Origin: Clostridia bacterium | GTDB lineage: Bacteria > Bacillota > Clostridia > Oscillospirales > Acutalibacteraceae | Assembly (NCBI GenBank): GCA_017465505.1 | Contig: JAFTWB010000004.1 | Span: forward strand, 1 to 64,000 | Direction: 5' to 3' | Length of the DNA stretch: 64,000 nucleotides | Shown: positions 43,822-52,205 of the stretch, piece after piece | Numbering within the stretch: position 1 is the first letter of the stretch | Layout of the letters: each line of letters opens with the position of its first letter | Position numbers and translations under genes: made by a program | Notes under the pieces: model-generated | What the model was told of the DNA's origin: nothing | The model's database searches: none | Seen by the model: the letters and a program-made list of their open reading frames with translations, nothing else

Positions 43822-44547
43822 ATGAACAAGTATTATTACGATTTACACGTTCACTCCTGTCTGTCCCCTTGCGGAGATGACGACTCCACACCGGCAAACA
43901 TTGCAGGTATGGCTACCCTTTGCGGACTTAACGTTGTGGCTCTGACGGACCACAACACAACCCGCAACTGCCCCGGTTTTTTTGAGGCAGCAAAACGCCA
44001 CGGTATTATTCCCATTGCAGGAATGGAGCTGACAACGGCTGAGGATATCCACGTTATCTTCCTTTTTGAGAATCTTGACACTGCCCTTGAGTTTGACAAA
44101 GACTTGCAGAAAAGAAGGATTCTCATTGAAAACAGGGTTGATGTTTACGGCGAGCAGATGGTTATGAACGGAAACGACGAGGTGCTGGAAACCGAAAAGT
44201 ATCTGCTTTCCAATGCTACCACGGTTTCGGTTGACGAATGTCCTGCTCTTGCCGAAAAATACGGTGCTATATGCTACCCTGCTCACATTGACAGACAGGC
44301 AAACGGCATTATCGCCACACTTGGTACTTTTCCCGATATAAAGGGCTTTAAATGCTTTGAGCTCAACGACGGCGAAAAGGAAGAAGAACTCCGCAAAACC
44401 TATTCTCTCGGGGACAGAAAGTGTGTTGTCTGTTCGGACGCCCACTATCTGTGGAATATGAGGGATGAAAACAGGTTTTTCCTTATTGACGACGAGCCCT
44501 ACAGCTCAGAACTGGTAAGGCGGAAAATATTTGAGCTTCTGAGGTAA
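43822..44547 (+). CDS. PHP-domain phosphoesterase-like protein
   Basis: 241 residues. PHP metal-site motifs: DLHVHSCLSPCGDDD, ALTDHNTT, GMELTTAEDIHVIFLF, CYPAHIDRQ and VCSDAHYLWNM. The family includes TrpH-type exonucleases and nucleotide phosphatases. The conserved position in hydrogenase operons suggests it processes a small phosphorylated signal or cofactor, but this is unproven. It ends 2 bp before the next HATPase gene. Confidence 0.85.
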   Translation: MNKYYYDLHVHSCLSPCGDDDSTPANIAGMATLCGLNVVALTDHNTTRNCPGFFEAAKRHGIIPIAGMELTTAEDIHVIFLFENLDTALEFDKDLQKRRILIENRVDVYGEQMVMNGNDEVLETEKYLLSNATTVSVDECPALAEKYGAICYPAHIDRQANGIIATLGTFPDIKGFKCFELNDGEKEEELRKTYSLGDRKCVVCSDAHYLWNMRDENRFFLIDDEPYSSELVRRKIFELLR

Positions 44548-44549
44548 GT

Positions 44550-45101
44550 ATGAAAGAACTTTCGCTTAACATTCTGGATATCTCCAAAAACTCCGTAAAG
44601 GCAGGAGCTGAGCTTACCGAAATTTATATTACGGAAGACGCTTCTACCCTGACTCTTGAAATCAAAGATAACGGCTGCGGAATGAAAAAGGAAATGCTGG
44701 ATTCCGTCACCGACCCTTTCACAACCACACGAACAACAAGGCCTGTGGGAATGGGTATTCCCCTTTTAAAGCTTGCGGCTGAAATGACAGAAGGAAGCTT
44801 TAGAATAACTTCAAGAAGCGAGAGCGAGTATCCCGAGAATCACGGCACAGAGGTCACAGCAGTTTTCAATAAAAATCACATTGACTTTACTCCTTTGGGA
44901 GATGTCATCTCTTCCATCACAACTCTTATTCAGGGTAGTCCCAATGCGGACTTTCTCTTTAATCACACCACCGAAAAAGGTGAAGTGACCCTTGACACAA
45001 GAGAGTTGAGAGCTGTTTTGGGTGATGTTTCCCTTGACACCTTCGAGGTTATCCTCTGGATTCAGGATTACCTCAAGGAGCAATACGAGGCGTTAAAATA
45101 A
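44550..45101 (+). CDS. HATPase-domain protein (histidine-kinase-like ATPase)
   Basis: 183 residues: ILDISKNSVKAGAELTEIYI (N-box), DNGCGMKKEML (G1), PVGMGIPLLKLAAEM (G2) and a C-terminal helical tail without a dimerisation-phosphotransfer helix, so it is not a standard sensor kinase. It complements the shorter HATPase at 41764. Function unknown; operon context links it to hydrogenase expression or activity. Confidence 0.85.
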   Translation: MKELSLNILDISKNSVKAGAELTEIYITEDASTLTLEIKDNGCGMKKEMLDSVTDPFTTTRTTRPVGMGIPLLKLAAEMTEGSFRITSRSESEYPENHGTEVTAVFNKNHIDFTPLGDVISSITTLIQGSPNADFLFNHTTEKGEVTLDTRELRAVLGDVSLDTFEVILWIQDYLKEQYEALK

Positions 45102-45138
45102 TTTATATACAATCAAATATCAGAAAGGAAAAAATGAT

Positions 45139-45507
45139 ATGAAATCATTAGCAGAACTCCAGGCAATTAAGGAGAAAATGCAGAACAAAGTCGCTCTCAG
45201 AGATGGCAGCGGCGAAATGAGAGTAGTTGTTGGTATGGCTACCTGCGGTATTGCAGCAGGTGCTCGTCCTGTACTCAGCACATTTGTTGAAGAAATCGCA
45301 AAAGAAAACCTTGCAAACAAGGTTACAATTTCTCAGACAGGTTGTATCGGTATCTGTCAGTTTGAGCCTGTTGTTGAGATTATGGAAGCAGGCAAAGAAA
45401 AGGTTACTTATGTTCAGATGACTCCCGAAAAGGCAAAGAGAGTTGTTGAGGAGCATATTAAGGGTGGCAAGGTAGTAGCTGAGTTTACACTTGCTAACAA
45501 AGCATAA
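45139..45507 (+). CDS. Thioredoxin-like [2Fe-2S] ferredoxin with only three cysteines
   Basis: 122 residues of the NuoE-C/thioredoxin-like ferredoxin fold: VVGMATCGIAAGARPVL and QTGCIGICQFEPVVEI. Canonical domains use C-x4-C...C-x3-C; here the second Cys is Ala, leaving Cys36, Cys69 and Cys73. Either another residue completes the cluster or it binds none. RBS AGAAAGGA. Directly precedes hydB. Confidence 0.85.
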   Translation: MKSLAELQAIKEKMQNKVALRDGSGEMRVVVGMATCGIAAGARPVLSTFVEEIAKENLANKVTISQTGCIGICQFEPVVEIMEAGKEKVTYVQMTPEKAKRVVEEHIKGGKVVAEFTLANKA

Positions 45508-45524
45508 TTCGGAGGTAAGATATT

Positions 45525-47348
45525 ATGATTCGTGCACATGTTCTTATTTGTGGCGGTACAGGTTGTACTTCTTCCGGTAGCCTGAAAATCAACGAGCAGT
45601 TTACAGCTTCTCTTGAAAAGTACGGTCTCACTGAAGAAGTAAAGCTCGTACAGACCGGTTGCTTCGGTCTTTGTGCCCTTGGTCCTGTTGTTATCGTTCA
45701 TCCCGACGGTACATTTTACAGCAGAGTAACACCCGAAGATGTTGATGAAATCGTTTCTGAACATCTCTTAAAGGGTCGTGTTGTTGAGCGTCTTGTATAC
45801 AGTGACACAGGCGAAGAGGCAACTGAGGTTGACGTTGCAAATCTCTCTCTTAACGACACAGCTTTCTATAAAACTCAGAACCGTGTAGTTCTTCGTAACT
45901 GCGGTGTTATCGACCCCGAGGACATCAACGAGTACATTGCTATGGACGGTTATGCTGCTCTTGGTAAGGTTCTTACAGAGATGACTCCTCAGCAGGTTAT
46001 TGACGTTATCTCCGACTCTGGCCTCAGAGGCCGTGGCGGCGGCGGCTTCCCCACAGGCAGAAAGTGGGCTCTTACTGCTCCCAACCAGGCTGACCAGAAG
46101 TACGTTGTATGTAACGCCGACGAAGGTGACCCCGGTGCATTTATGGACCGTTCCATCCTCGAGGGTGACCCCCACGCTCTTATTGAAGCTATGGCTATTG
46201 CAGGTTACGCTATCGGTGCTACTCAGGGTTACGTTTATGTTCGTGCCGAGTACCCCATCGCAGTTAACCGTTTAAGAATTGCTATCAATCAGGCAAGAGA
46301 GATGGGTCTTTTAGGTAAAGACATCTTCGGCTCAGGCTTTGACTTTGACCTTGACATCCGTCTTGGTGCAGGTGCTTTCGTATGTGGTGAGGAAACAGCT
46401 CTTATGACATCTATCGAAGGTAACCGTGGTGAGCCTCGTCCTCGTCCTCCTTATCCTGCAGTTAAGGGTCTTTACGGCAAGCCCACAGTTGAAAACAACG
46501 TTGAAACATTTGCTAACGTTCCCCAGATTATCCTCAAGGGCGCTGACTGGTTCAAGTCTATGGGTACAGAGAGATCCAAGGGTACTAAGGTATTCGCATT
46601 AGGTGGTAAGATTCACAACACAGGTCTTGTTGAAATTCCTATGGGTACAACCCTTCGCGAGATCATCTACGATATCGGTGGCGGTATCCCCAACGGCAAG
46701 AAATTCAAGGCTGCACAGTCCGGCGGTCCTTCCGGCGGTTGTATTCCTGCAAGCCTTATTGATACAGAAGTTGACTACGACAACCTTACAGCTATCGGCT
46801 GTATGATGGGCTCCGGCGGTCTTATCGTTATGGACGAAGACACCTGTATGGTTGATATGGCTAAGTTCTTCCTTGAGTTCACAGTTGACGAGTCCTGCGG
46901 TAAGTGCACACCCTGTAGAATCGGCACAAAGAGACTTCTTGAAATGCTGGATCAGATTACAAAGGGCAACGGCACACTTGAGCTGGTTGACGAGATGGAG
47001 AAGCTCTGCTACTACATCAAGGAGAACTCTCTCTGCGGTCTTGGCCAGACAGCTCCCAACCCCGTTATCTCCACACTTAAGTTCTTCCGTGAGGAGTACG
47101 TTGCTCACTGCGTAGACAAGAAATGTCCTGCAGGCGTATGTAAGGACCTTCTCTCCTACGTTATCAACAAGGATACTTGTATCGGTTGCGGCAGATGTGC
47201 TAAGAACTGTCCTGCTGACGCAATCACCAAGACTGATTATATTGCTCCCGGTCATAAGCTGGCTTCCTACGAAATCGACACTAACAAGTGCGTTAAGTGC
47301 GGTGCTTGTATTGGTTTCTGTAAGCCCGGCGCTATTTACAAAGACTAA
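45525..47348 (+). CDS. hydB: [FeFe]-hydrogenase subunit B (NuoF-like, NAD(H)/FMN)
   Basis: 607 residues: N-terminal [2Fe-2S] thioredoxin-like domain (CGGTGCTSSG, GCFGLCALGP), flavin/NAD fold (GRGGGGFPTGRKW, CNADEGDPGAFMDR, CGEETALMTSIEG), SCGKCTPCRIGTKR binding a [4Fe-4S] cluster, and a C-terminal 2[4Fe-4S] ferredoxin (CIGCGRCAKNCP, CVKCGACIGFCKPG). This is the bifurcation module that couples NADH and reduced ferredoxin to HydA. RBS GGAGGT. Confidence 0.95.
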   Translation: MIRAHVLICGGTGCTSSGSLKINEQFTASLEKYGLTEEVKLVQTGCFGLCALGPVVIVHPDGTFYSRVTPEDVDEIVSEHLLKGRVVERLVYSDTGEEATEVDVANLSLNDTAFYKTQNRVVLRNCGVIDPEDINEYIAMDGYAALGKVLTEMTPQQVIDVISDSGLRGRGGGGFPTGRKWALTAPNQADQKYVVCNADEGDPGAFMDRSILEGDPHALIEAMAIAGYAIGATQGYVYVRAEYPIAVNRLRIAINQAREMGLLGKDIFGSGFDFDLDIRLGAGAFVCGEETALMTSIEGNRGEPRPRPPYPAVKGLYGKPTVENNVETFANVPQIILKGADWFKSMGTERSKGTKVFALGGKIHNTGLVEIPMGTTLREIIYDIGGGIPNGKKFKAAQSGGPSGGCIPASLIDTEVDYDNLTAIGCMMGSGGLIVMDEDTCMVDMAKFFLEFTVDESCGKCTPCRIGTKRLLEMLDQITKGNGTLELVDEMEKLCYYIKENSLCGLGQTAPNPVISTLKFFREEYVAHCVDKKCPAGVCKDLLSYVINKDTCIGCGRCAKNCPADAITKTDYIAPGHKLASYEIDTNKCVKCGACIGFCKPGAIYKD

Positions 47349-47369
47349 GAGAAAGGAGATAAATTTACA

Positions 47370-49112
47370 ATGGAAATGATTAACATTAAAATTAACGGTA
47401 TGCCTTTCTCTGTTGAGAAGAATACAACAATTCTTGATGCATGCCATCAGTTCGGTATTAAAATTCCCACACTCTGCTACCTCCGTGATATGAACGAAAT
47501 CGGTGCTTGCCGTATGTGCGTTTGTGAGGTTGTAGGTGCTCGTTCTTTAGTTGCAGCTTGCGTTTATCCTATTGACCGTGAGGGTACTGAGATTATCACA
47601 AACTCTCCCAAGGTTATGGAGGCAAGAAAGACTACGTTAGAGCTTATTCTTTCCAACCACGAGAAGAAGTGCCTCTCCTGCGAGAGAAGCAACAACTGTG
47701 AGCTCCAGACAATGTGCAAGGAGTTCGGCGTTGACTGTGAGGACAGATTTGCAGGCGAAAACCCTGTTCTTCCCATTGACACATCAACAGCTCACTTAGT
47801 TCGCAACAACAACAAGTGTATCCTTTGCAGACGCTGTATTGCAGCTTGTAAGGAGCAGCACGTTGGCGTTATCGGTGCAAACAACCGTGGTTTTGACACA
47901 GTTGTTGGTTGTGCTTTTGACCAGGATCTTGCAGATGTAGCTTGCGTATCCTGCGGTCAGTGTACAGCAGTATGTCCCACAGGTGCTCTTATCGTTAAGG
48001 ACGAAACAGCAAAGGTTTTCGAGGCTCTTGCAGACCCCGAGAAGATTGTTATCGTTCAGACAGCTCCCGCAGTAAGAGCAGCTCTCGGCGAGGACTTCGG
48101 TATGCCTATCGGCACAAACGTAGAGGGCAAGATGGTTGCTGCTCTCAGACGTCTTGGCTTTGACAAGGTATTTGACACAAACTTCGGTGCAGACCTTACT
48201 ATTATGGAGGAAGGCACAGAGTTTATCGACAGAGTTAAGAACGGCGGCGTTCTTCCTATGATTACTTCCTGCTCACCCGGCTGGGTTAAGTTCTGTGAGC
48301 ACTACTACCCCGACCTTCTCCCCAACCTCTCTACCTGTAAATCTCCTCAGCAGATGACAGGTGCTATGATCAAGTCCTACTATGCTGAGAAGGAAGGCAT
48401 TGACCCCAAGAAGATTGTAAGTGTTTCCGTAATGCCCTGTACTGCTAAGAAGTTCGAGCATAAGCGTGACAACGAGGGTCGTGACGGTATGCAGGATGTT
48501 GATATCGTTATTACAACAAGAGAGCTTGCTGATATGATTAAGAAGGCCGGCTTACAGTTCACAAACCTTCCCGACGAGCAGTACGACCCTGCAATGGGTG
48601 ACTTCACAGGTGCTGCTGTTATCTTCGGTGCAACAGGCGGCGTTATGGAAGCAGCTCTCAGAACAGTTGCTGACGTTCTCACAGGCGAGGACCTTAAGGA
48701 AATCGACTACACAGACGTTCGTGGTACTGAGGGTATCAAGTATGCAGCTTACGAGGTTGCAGGTATGCCCGTTAAGGTTGCTGTTGCAAGTGGTCTTGAG
48801 AACGCTTCCAAGATTCTCGATGACATCCGTGCAGGCAAGGCTGATTATCAGTTCGTTGAGATTATGTGCTGTCCCGGCGGTTGTGTAAACGGCGGCGGTC
48901 AGCCCATCCAGCCTGCTTCTGTTAGAAACTTCGTTGACATCAAGGCAGAACGTGCAAAGGTTCTTTACAACGAGGACGCAGGCCTTCCCAAGAGAAAGTC
49001 TCACGAGTCTCCCCTTATCAAGAAGGTTTACGAGGAGTACCTCGGCGAGCCCGGCGGCCACAAGGCACACGAGCTCTTACACACAACATACGTTGAGCGT
49101 AAAAAGTACTGA
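47370..49112 (+). CDS. hydA: [FeFe]-hydrogenase catalytic subunit A
   Basis: 580 residues: N-terminal plant-type [2Fe-2S] (GACRMCVCEV), His/Cys [4Fe-4S] (HEKKCLSCERSNNC), 2[4Fe-4S] (CILCRRCIAAC, CVSCGQCTAVCP) and the H-cluster domain with L1 TSCSPGW (about 299-305), L2 MPCTAKKFE (about 355-363) and L3 EIMCCPGGCVNGG (about 495-507). L1 has Ser in place of the second Cys of TSCCP; TSCSP enzymes form a known subgroup. Produces H2 within HydABC. RBS AAAGGAG; ends the operon. Confidence 0.95.
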   Translation: MEMINIKINGMPFSVEKNTTILDACHQFGIKIPTLCYLRDMNEIGACRMCVCEVVGARSLVAACVYPIDREGTEIITNSPKVMEARKTTLELILSNHEKKCLSCERSNNCELQTMCKEFGVDCEDRFAGENPVLPIDTSTAHLVRNNNKCILCRRCIAACKEQHVGVIGANNRGFDTVVGCAFDQDLADVACVSCGQCTAVCPTGALIVKDETAKVFEALADPEKIVIVQTAPAVRAALGEDFGMPIGTNVEGKMVAALRRLGFDKVFDTNFGADLTIMEEGTEFIDRVKNGGVLPMITSCSPGWVKFCEHYYPDLLPNLSTCKSPQQMTGAMIKSYYAEKEGIDPKKIVSVSVMPCTAKKFEHKRDNEGRDGMQDVDIVITTRELADMIKKAGLQFTNLPDEQYDPAMGDFTGAAVIFGATGGVMEAALRTVADVLTGEDLKEIDYTDVRGTEGIKYAAYEVAGMPVKVAVASGLENASKILDDIRAGKADYQFVEIMCCPGGCVNGGGQPIQPASVRNFVDIKAERAKVLYNEDAGLPKRKSHESPLIKKVYEEYLGEPGGHKAHELLHTTYVERKKY

Positions 49113-49117
49113 TAATT

Positions 49118-49288
49118 AACTAAGTTTGACGTTGTCAAGTGAAGTTGCGAAACCGCAGTGAAGTTACTGCGTAGTGAAGTTGCTTCGCAATTAGTTTTTG
49201 GACAAACTTAACTTCACTTTTGCTTAACGCAAAAACTTCACTGAAATTTATTTCAACTTCACTTCAAACATAAAGTTTGAAACTTCAC
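49118..49288. repeat. Palindromic hairpin array, linker AGTGAAGTT (copy 2)
   Basis: Same plan as 6430-6595. AGTGAAGTT occurs at 49138-49146, 49157-49165 and 49173-49181; AACTTCACT at 49210-49218, 49234-49242 and 49255-49263. Intervening hairpins are GCGAAACCGC (49147-49156), TTTGCTTAACGCAAA (49219-49233), GAAATTTATTTC (49243-49254) and TCAAACATAAAGTTTGA (49264-49280). Outer ends pair through CTAAGTTTG and CAAACTTA. It follows hydA by a few bases and precedes the terminator. Confidence 0.85.
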
Positions 49289-49294
49289 AAAATT

Positions 49295-49334
49295 CCACCC
49301 GAATGAGTCTTTAAAATCTCATTCGGGTGGTTTT
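49295..49334 (+). terminator. Terminator of the hydrogenase operon
   Basis: CCACCCGAATGAG and CTCATTCGGGTGG (13 bp) then TTTT. Confidence 0.88.
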
Positions 49335-49384
49335 GCTATATTGAAAATAAAATAATTAAGTGATACAATATTATCGGTGATACA

Positions 49385-49825
49385 ATGATCAGAAAAATAA
49401 AATCACAGGATAAACCACAATACATAAAAATGGCTGAGGATTTTTACGCCTCTCCTGCCGTGCTCTCCCCTGTGCCCAAAAGCCATTTTGAGGCTACATT
49501 TGAAGAGCTTATGAAGGGCTCTGCTTATACCGAGGCTTTTATTTTTGAATGTGAAAATCAAATTGCAGGCTACGGACTTATTGCAAAGACATTTTCTCAG
49601 GAAGCAGGCGGCGTTGTTATCTGGATTGAGGAAATTTATGTGAAGAGTGAGTTCAGAAACCAAGGCATTGGCTCTGAATTTATTGAATACATCAAAGAAA
49701 ACATCCCTGCAAAGCGTTACAGACTGGAAACCGAGCCTGAAAACATAAAAGCCCAAGAGCTTTACAAACGCCACGGCTTTAAACATCTTGAGTATATAAA
49801 TTATTCATTGGAGGTAAATTTATGA
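49385..49825 (+). CDS. GNAT-family N-acetyltransferase
   Basis: 146 residues; acetyl-CoA-binding VKSEFRNQGIGSEFIEYI (R-x-x-G-x-G/A type) and EPENIKAQELYKRHGFKHLEY at the C-terminus. Substrate unknown. RBS is weak (GGTGATAC). It overlaps the next gene by ATGA. Confidence 0.85.
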   Translation: MIRKIKSQDKPQYIKMAEDFYASPAVLSPVPKSHFEATFEELMKGSAYTEAFIFECENQIAGYGLIAKTFSQEAGGVVIWIEEIYVKSEFRNQGIGSEFIEYIKENIPAKRYRLETEPENIKAQELYKRHGFKHLEYINYSLEVNL

Positions 49826-50229
49826 GAAAATACAAATTCACACCCTTTGTAGTAACTTCTATGATAATTATGGGTATATCTCTGTTTCTTCCATTTCTCC
49901 CCTGGCTCAGCAATAAAAACGGAAGCTATTCCATTATGTTCATAGGCACATATAACCACAAATTTGATATTGGCCTTGGGCTTAGCGTACTTTTTGTATT
50001 ATTACTCTGGCTTTCGCAGGCGTCAGGTATCCCTTCTTTAATACTATATTTCATAAGAAAACAATATGCTCCCATTATTCTCCCTTTAATTTCGTCAGCT
50101 CTTATGTTGATATCGTCATTGGGTATAATAGTAACACAAACACCACACATCACCATAATCCCATTTGTTTCGGCTTTACTGGCAATAGCTAACTTGATAT
50201 TAGCGGTTGCTATTAAAAAGAAGAGATAA
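49822..50229 (+). CDS. Small membrane protein, unknown function
   Basis: 135 residues with four predicted transmembrane segments (about 8-28, 50-72, 82-104, 110-130) and a basic C-terminus. No family recognised. RBS TGGAGGT, coupled to the GNAT gene by ATGA. It ends just before a strong bidirectional terminator. Confidence 0.7.
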   Translation: MRKYKFTPFVVTSMIIMGISLFLPFLPWLSNKNGSYSIMFIGTYNHKFDIGLGLSVLFVLLLWLSQASGIPSLILYFIRKQYAPIILPLISSALMLISSLGIIVTQTPHITIIPFVSALLAIANLILAVAIKKKR

Positions 50230-50233
50230 AATT

Positions 50234-50270
50234 AGGGGCTGTCTCACTAAATTAAGTGAGACAGCCCCTT
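50234..50270. terminator. Bidirectional terminator
   Basis: AGGGGCTGTCTCACT and AGTGAGACAGCCCCT, 15 bp, with T- or A-rich flanks both ways. Confidence 0.88.
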
Positions 50271-50276
50271 CTAAAA

Positions 50277-50600
50277 TTATCTTAGTAATGTATCGGCATA
50301 AGAAATAATTAGTAAATTGATTCCGAAAACTATAATAGGTATAAACTGCACTATAAAAGCTACTATTCTATGCCTTTTTATTCTGAGCACAACAGACAAT
50401 GCTATGCTTATTATGCATAAAAGAGGAATGAAAAAACACACAGTTGAAAAAATATTAACAAGATTTATGTAAAGTTCATTGGTAGCGTCCATTGTACTTT
50501 CAGTGGTCATTATCAAAAGAAAAGAGAAAAAAGAGAATGGAACATATAATAAAGCCATAACTCCATTAAGTATAAAACATACTATATCAGATTTCTTCAT
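50277..50600 (-). CDS. Small membrane protein, unknown function
   Basis: 107 residues, three hydrophobic segments (about 6-30, 45-70, 78-102). ATG follows GAGGTGATTCT, a good site. No homologous family recognised. Convergent with the GNAT/membrane pair across the shared terminator. Confidence 0.7.
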   Translation of the reverse strand: MKKSDIVCFILNGVMALLYVPFSFFSFLLIMTTESTMDATNELYINLVNIFSTVCFFIPLLCIISIALSVVLRIKRHRIVAFIVQFIPIIVFGINLLIISYADTLLR

Positions 50601-50678
50601 AGAATCACCTCAATAGCATTATATTACAATTCAATTTATTTATCAAGCTTTCGGGAGGGGTAAACCCCTCCCATTTGA

Positions 50679-50882
50679 TTAGAAAACATCAAATCTGTTT
50701 GCGTTTTTGGCAAGCTTTGCGTAGGCACTTGTGCTGTTTTGGACCTGTGCAGGACTATCTGCCTTACCGGGACAACACTCGTGCTTTACTACGTTTACTA
50801 TACTCTGGTCAGCCGGTTTGTTACGCTTTGTAGCTGATTTCTTTACACTTTTATCAGATAAGTTCTGAGCTTTATTTGCCAT
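50679..50882 (-). CDS. Small basic hypothetical protein (67 residues)
   Basis: Starts ANKAQNLSDKSVKK after Met, with GAGGTGAATAAG as RBS. Lys/Ser/Asn-rich N-terminal half, then HECCPGKADSP and a C-terminal YAKLAKNANRFDVF. The frame is open further upstream into rplL, but only the ATG at 50882 has a ribosome site. No family recognised. It lies where rpoB would be expected after rplL. Confidence 0.6.
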   Translation of the reverse strand: MANKAQNLSDKSVKKSATKRNKPADQSIVNVVKHECCPGKADSPAQVQNSTSAYAKLAKNANRFDVF

Positions 50883-50945
50883 CTTATTCACCTCAGAAGT
50901 AGTTTGCCCCACTACACTCAAAGTAAACCTGCCAAATATACGAAA

Positions 50946-50975
50946 AAAGGACAATCCTTGCGGATTGTCCTTAGT
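50946..50975 (-). terminator. Terminator of rplJL
   Basis: AAGGACAATCC and GGATTGTCCTT with TTGC loop; on the minus strand six T follow. Confidence 0.85.
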
Positions 50976-51000
50976 TTCATAAGAAGTAATTAAGATTAAA

Positions 51001-51372
51001 TTACTTAATCTCAACCTCAGCGCCAGCCTCTGTGAGCTTAGCCTTGAGAGCCTCAGCGTCGTCCTTGGAAATAGCCTCTTTGAGAGTCTTGGGAGCGTTG
51101 TCAACAACTTCCTTAGCCTCTTTAAGACCAAGACCTGTTGCCTCACGAACTGCCTTGATAACAGCAATCTTGTTTGCACCAGCAGACTTGAGAACTACGT
51201 CGAACTCTGTCTTCTCTTCCTCAGCTGCAGCAGCAACTGCAGGACCTGCAACTGCAACAGCAGCAGCAGCGGATACGCCGAACTCTTCCTCAACAGCGTG
51301 AACGAGCTCAGAAAGCTCGAGAACTGTGAGGCCCTTAAGTGTTTCAATGATAGAAGTAATCTTCTCTGACAT
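51001..51372 (-). CDS. rplL: 50S ribosomal protein L7/L12
   Basis: 123 residues: N-terminal dimerisation helices ([18 protein letters not shown]), Ala-rich hinge, and the conserved C-terminal domain ([30 protein letters not shown]). Forms the ribosomal stalk with L10. RBS GGAGGTTT. Followed by a terminator rather than rpoB. Confidence 0.97.
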   Translation of the reverse strand: MSEKITSIIETLKGLTVLELSELVHAVEEEFGVSAAAAVAVAGPAVAAAAEEEKTEFDVVLKSAGANKIAVIKAVREATGLGLKEAKEVVDNAPKTLKEAISKDDAEALKAKLTEAGAEVEIK

Positions 51373-51428
51373 TTTAGTAAACCTCCAATATAAATATAAG
51401 TTATTTTTAAAATTTAGTTTGCTGCAGA

Positions 51429-51995
51429 TTATTCTGCTGCAGCCTCAGTAGCAGCTGCTTCCTCTGCAGGAGCCTCTGCCTCAGCCTTAGCGCAGTTCTC
51501 TACGCCGCCTTTGTCAACGATAGCCTGAATAGCACGTGCAAAGCTTGCAACGGGTGCCTGGAATGCACCGAGAACGTTTGCCAGAAGGATATCTCTTGAG
51601 GGTAACTTTGCGAGAGCGTCGATTTTATCCATACCGATAACTTCGCCGTCAAGGTAACCGCCCTTAACCTCAAAAGTCTTGCTCTTATCAGCAAAACCGC
51701 AAAGAATTCTTGCAGCTGCTGCGTAATCCTCGTCACTTGTAGCAAGAGCAGTAGTACCTGCTAAGTGAACGTTGAGCTCATTAAGACCTGCATTCTCAAA
51801 AGCACGCTCTAAGAGAGTGTTCTTGATAACAGTGTACTTAACGCCAGCCTCACGAAGATCTTTTCTGAGCTTTGTGTCGTCTGCTACGTTGATACCCTCA
51901 TAGGAAACGAGAAGACCTGTAACAGAATTTTTAACTCTTTCAGTAACATCAGCAACGAGCTGCTGCTTCTGTTCTAATACTTTCTGACTTGGCAA
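51429..51995 (-). CDS. rplJ: 50S ribosomal protein L10
   Basis: 188 residues: [28 protein letters not shown] and FANAGLNEL-like segments of L10, with an Ala/Glu-rich C-terminal tail that binds L12 dimers. Preceded by an L10 leader with a terminator-like stem, so L10(L12)4 autoregulation is expected. RBS AACGGAGGTG. Confidence 0.97.
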   Translation of the reverse strand: MPSQKVLEQKQQLVADVTERVKNSVTGLLVSYEGINVADDTKLRKDLREAGVKYTVIKNTLLERAFENAGLNELNVHLAGTTALATSDEDYAAAARILCGFADKSKTFEVKGGYLDGEVIGMDKIDALAKLPSRDILLANVLGAFQAPVASFARAIQAIVDKGGVENCAKAEAEAPAEEAAATEAAAE

Positions 51996-52035
51996 CTAAT
52001 TTCACCTCCGTTAAAATGATAACGCAGTTCATAAG

Positions 52036-52180
52036 AGAAAAGCCTCTTTCCTGAGAAAGAGGCTTGAAATTACATTATTCACCCTAAGGTGTGTAATAGC
52101 TTCTTCCTCGGCAGGCGGATATTAAATCCATTATATCTTGAAAAGACACCTGCTGTCTTTAGAACAGCGATTTATATTCA
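52036..52180 (-). promoter_or_regulatory. L10 leader (autoregulatory RNA)
   Basis: Between rplA and rplJ. The minus strand shows a set of stems including a CCTGCCGAGGAAG-type conserved stretch (around 52107-52119) and a final AAGCCTCTTTC / GAAAGAGGCTT hairpin with TTTTCTCTT (52065-52034), an attenuator. This matches the Firmicutes L10 leader, bound by the L10(L12)4 complex. Confidence 0.7.
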
Positions 52181-52205
52181 GGGCAAAAACCCTAAACAGC
52201 TTAAA

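Noticed and set aside
50883-51179. Long upstream extension of the 67-residue protein into rplL
   Set aside because: It would be translated over the rplL terminator and out of frame with rplL; the ATG at 50882 alone has an RBS.
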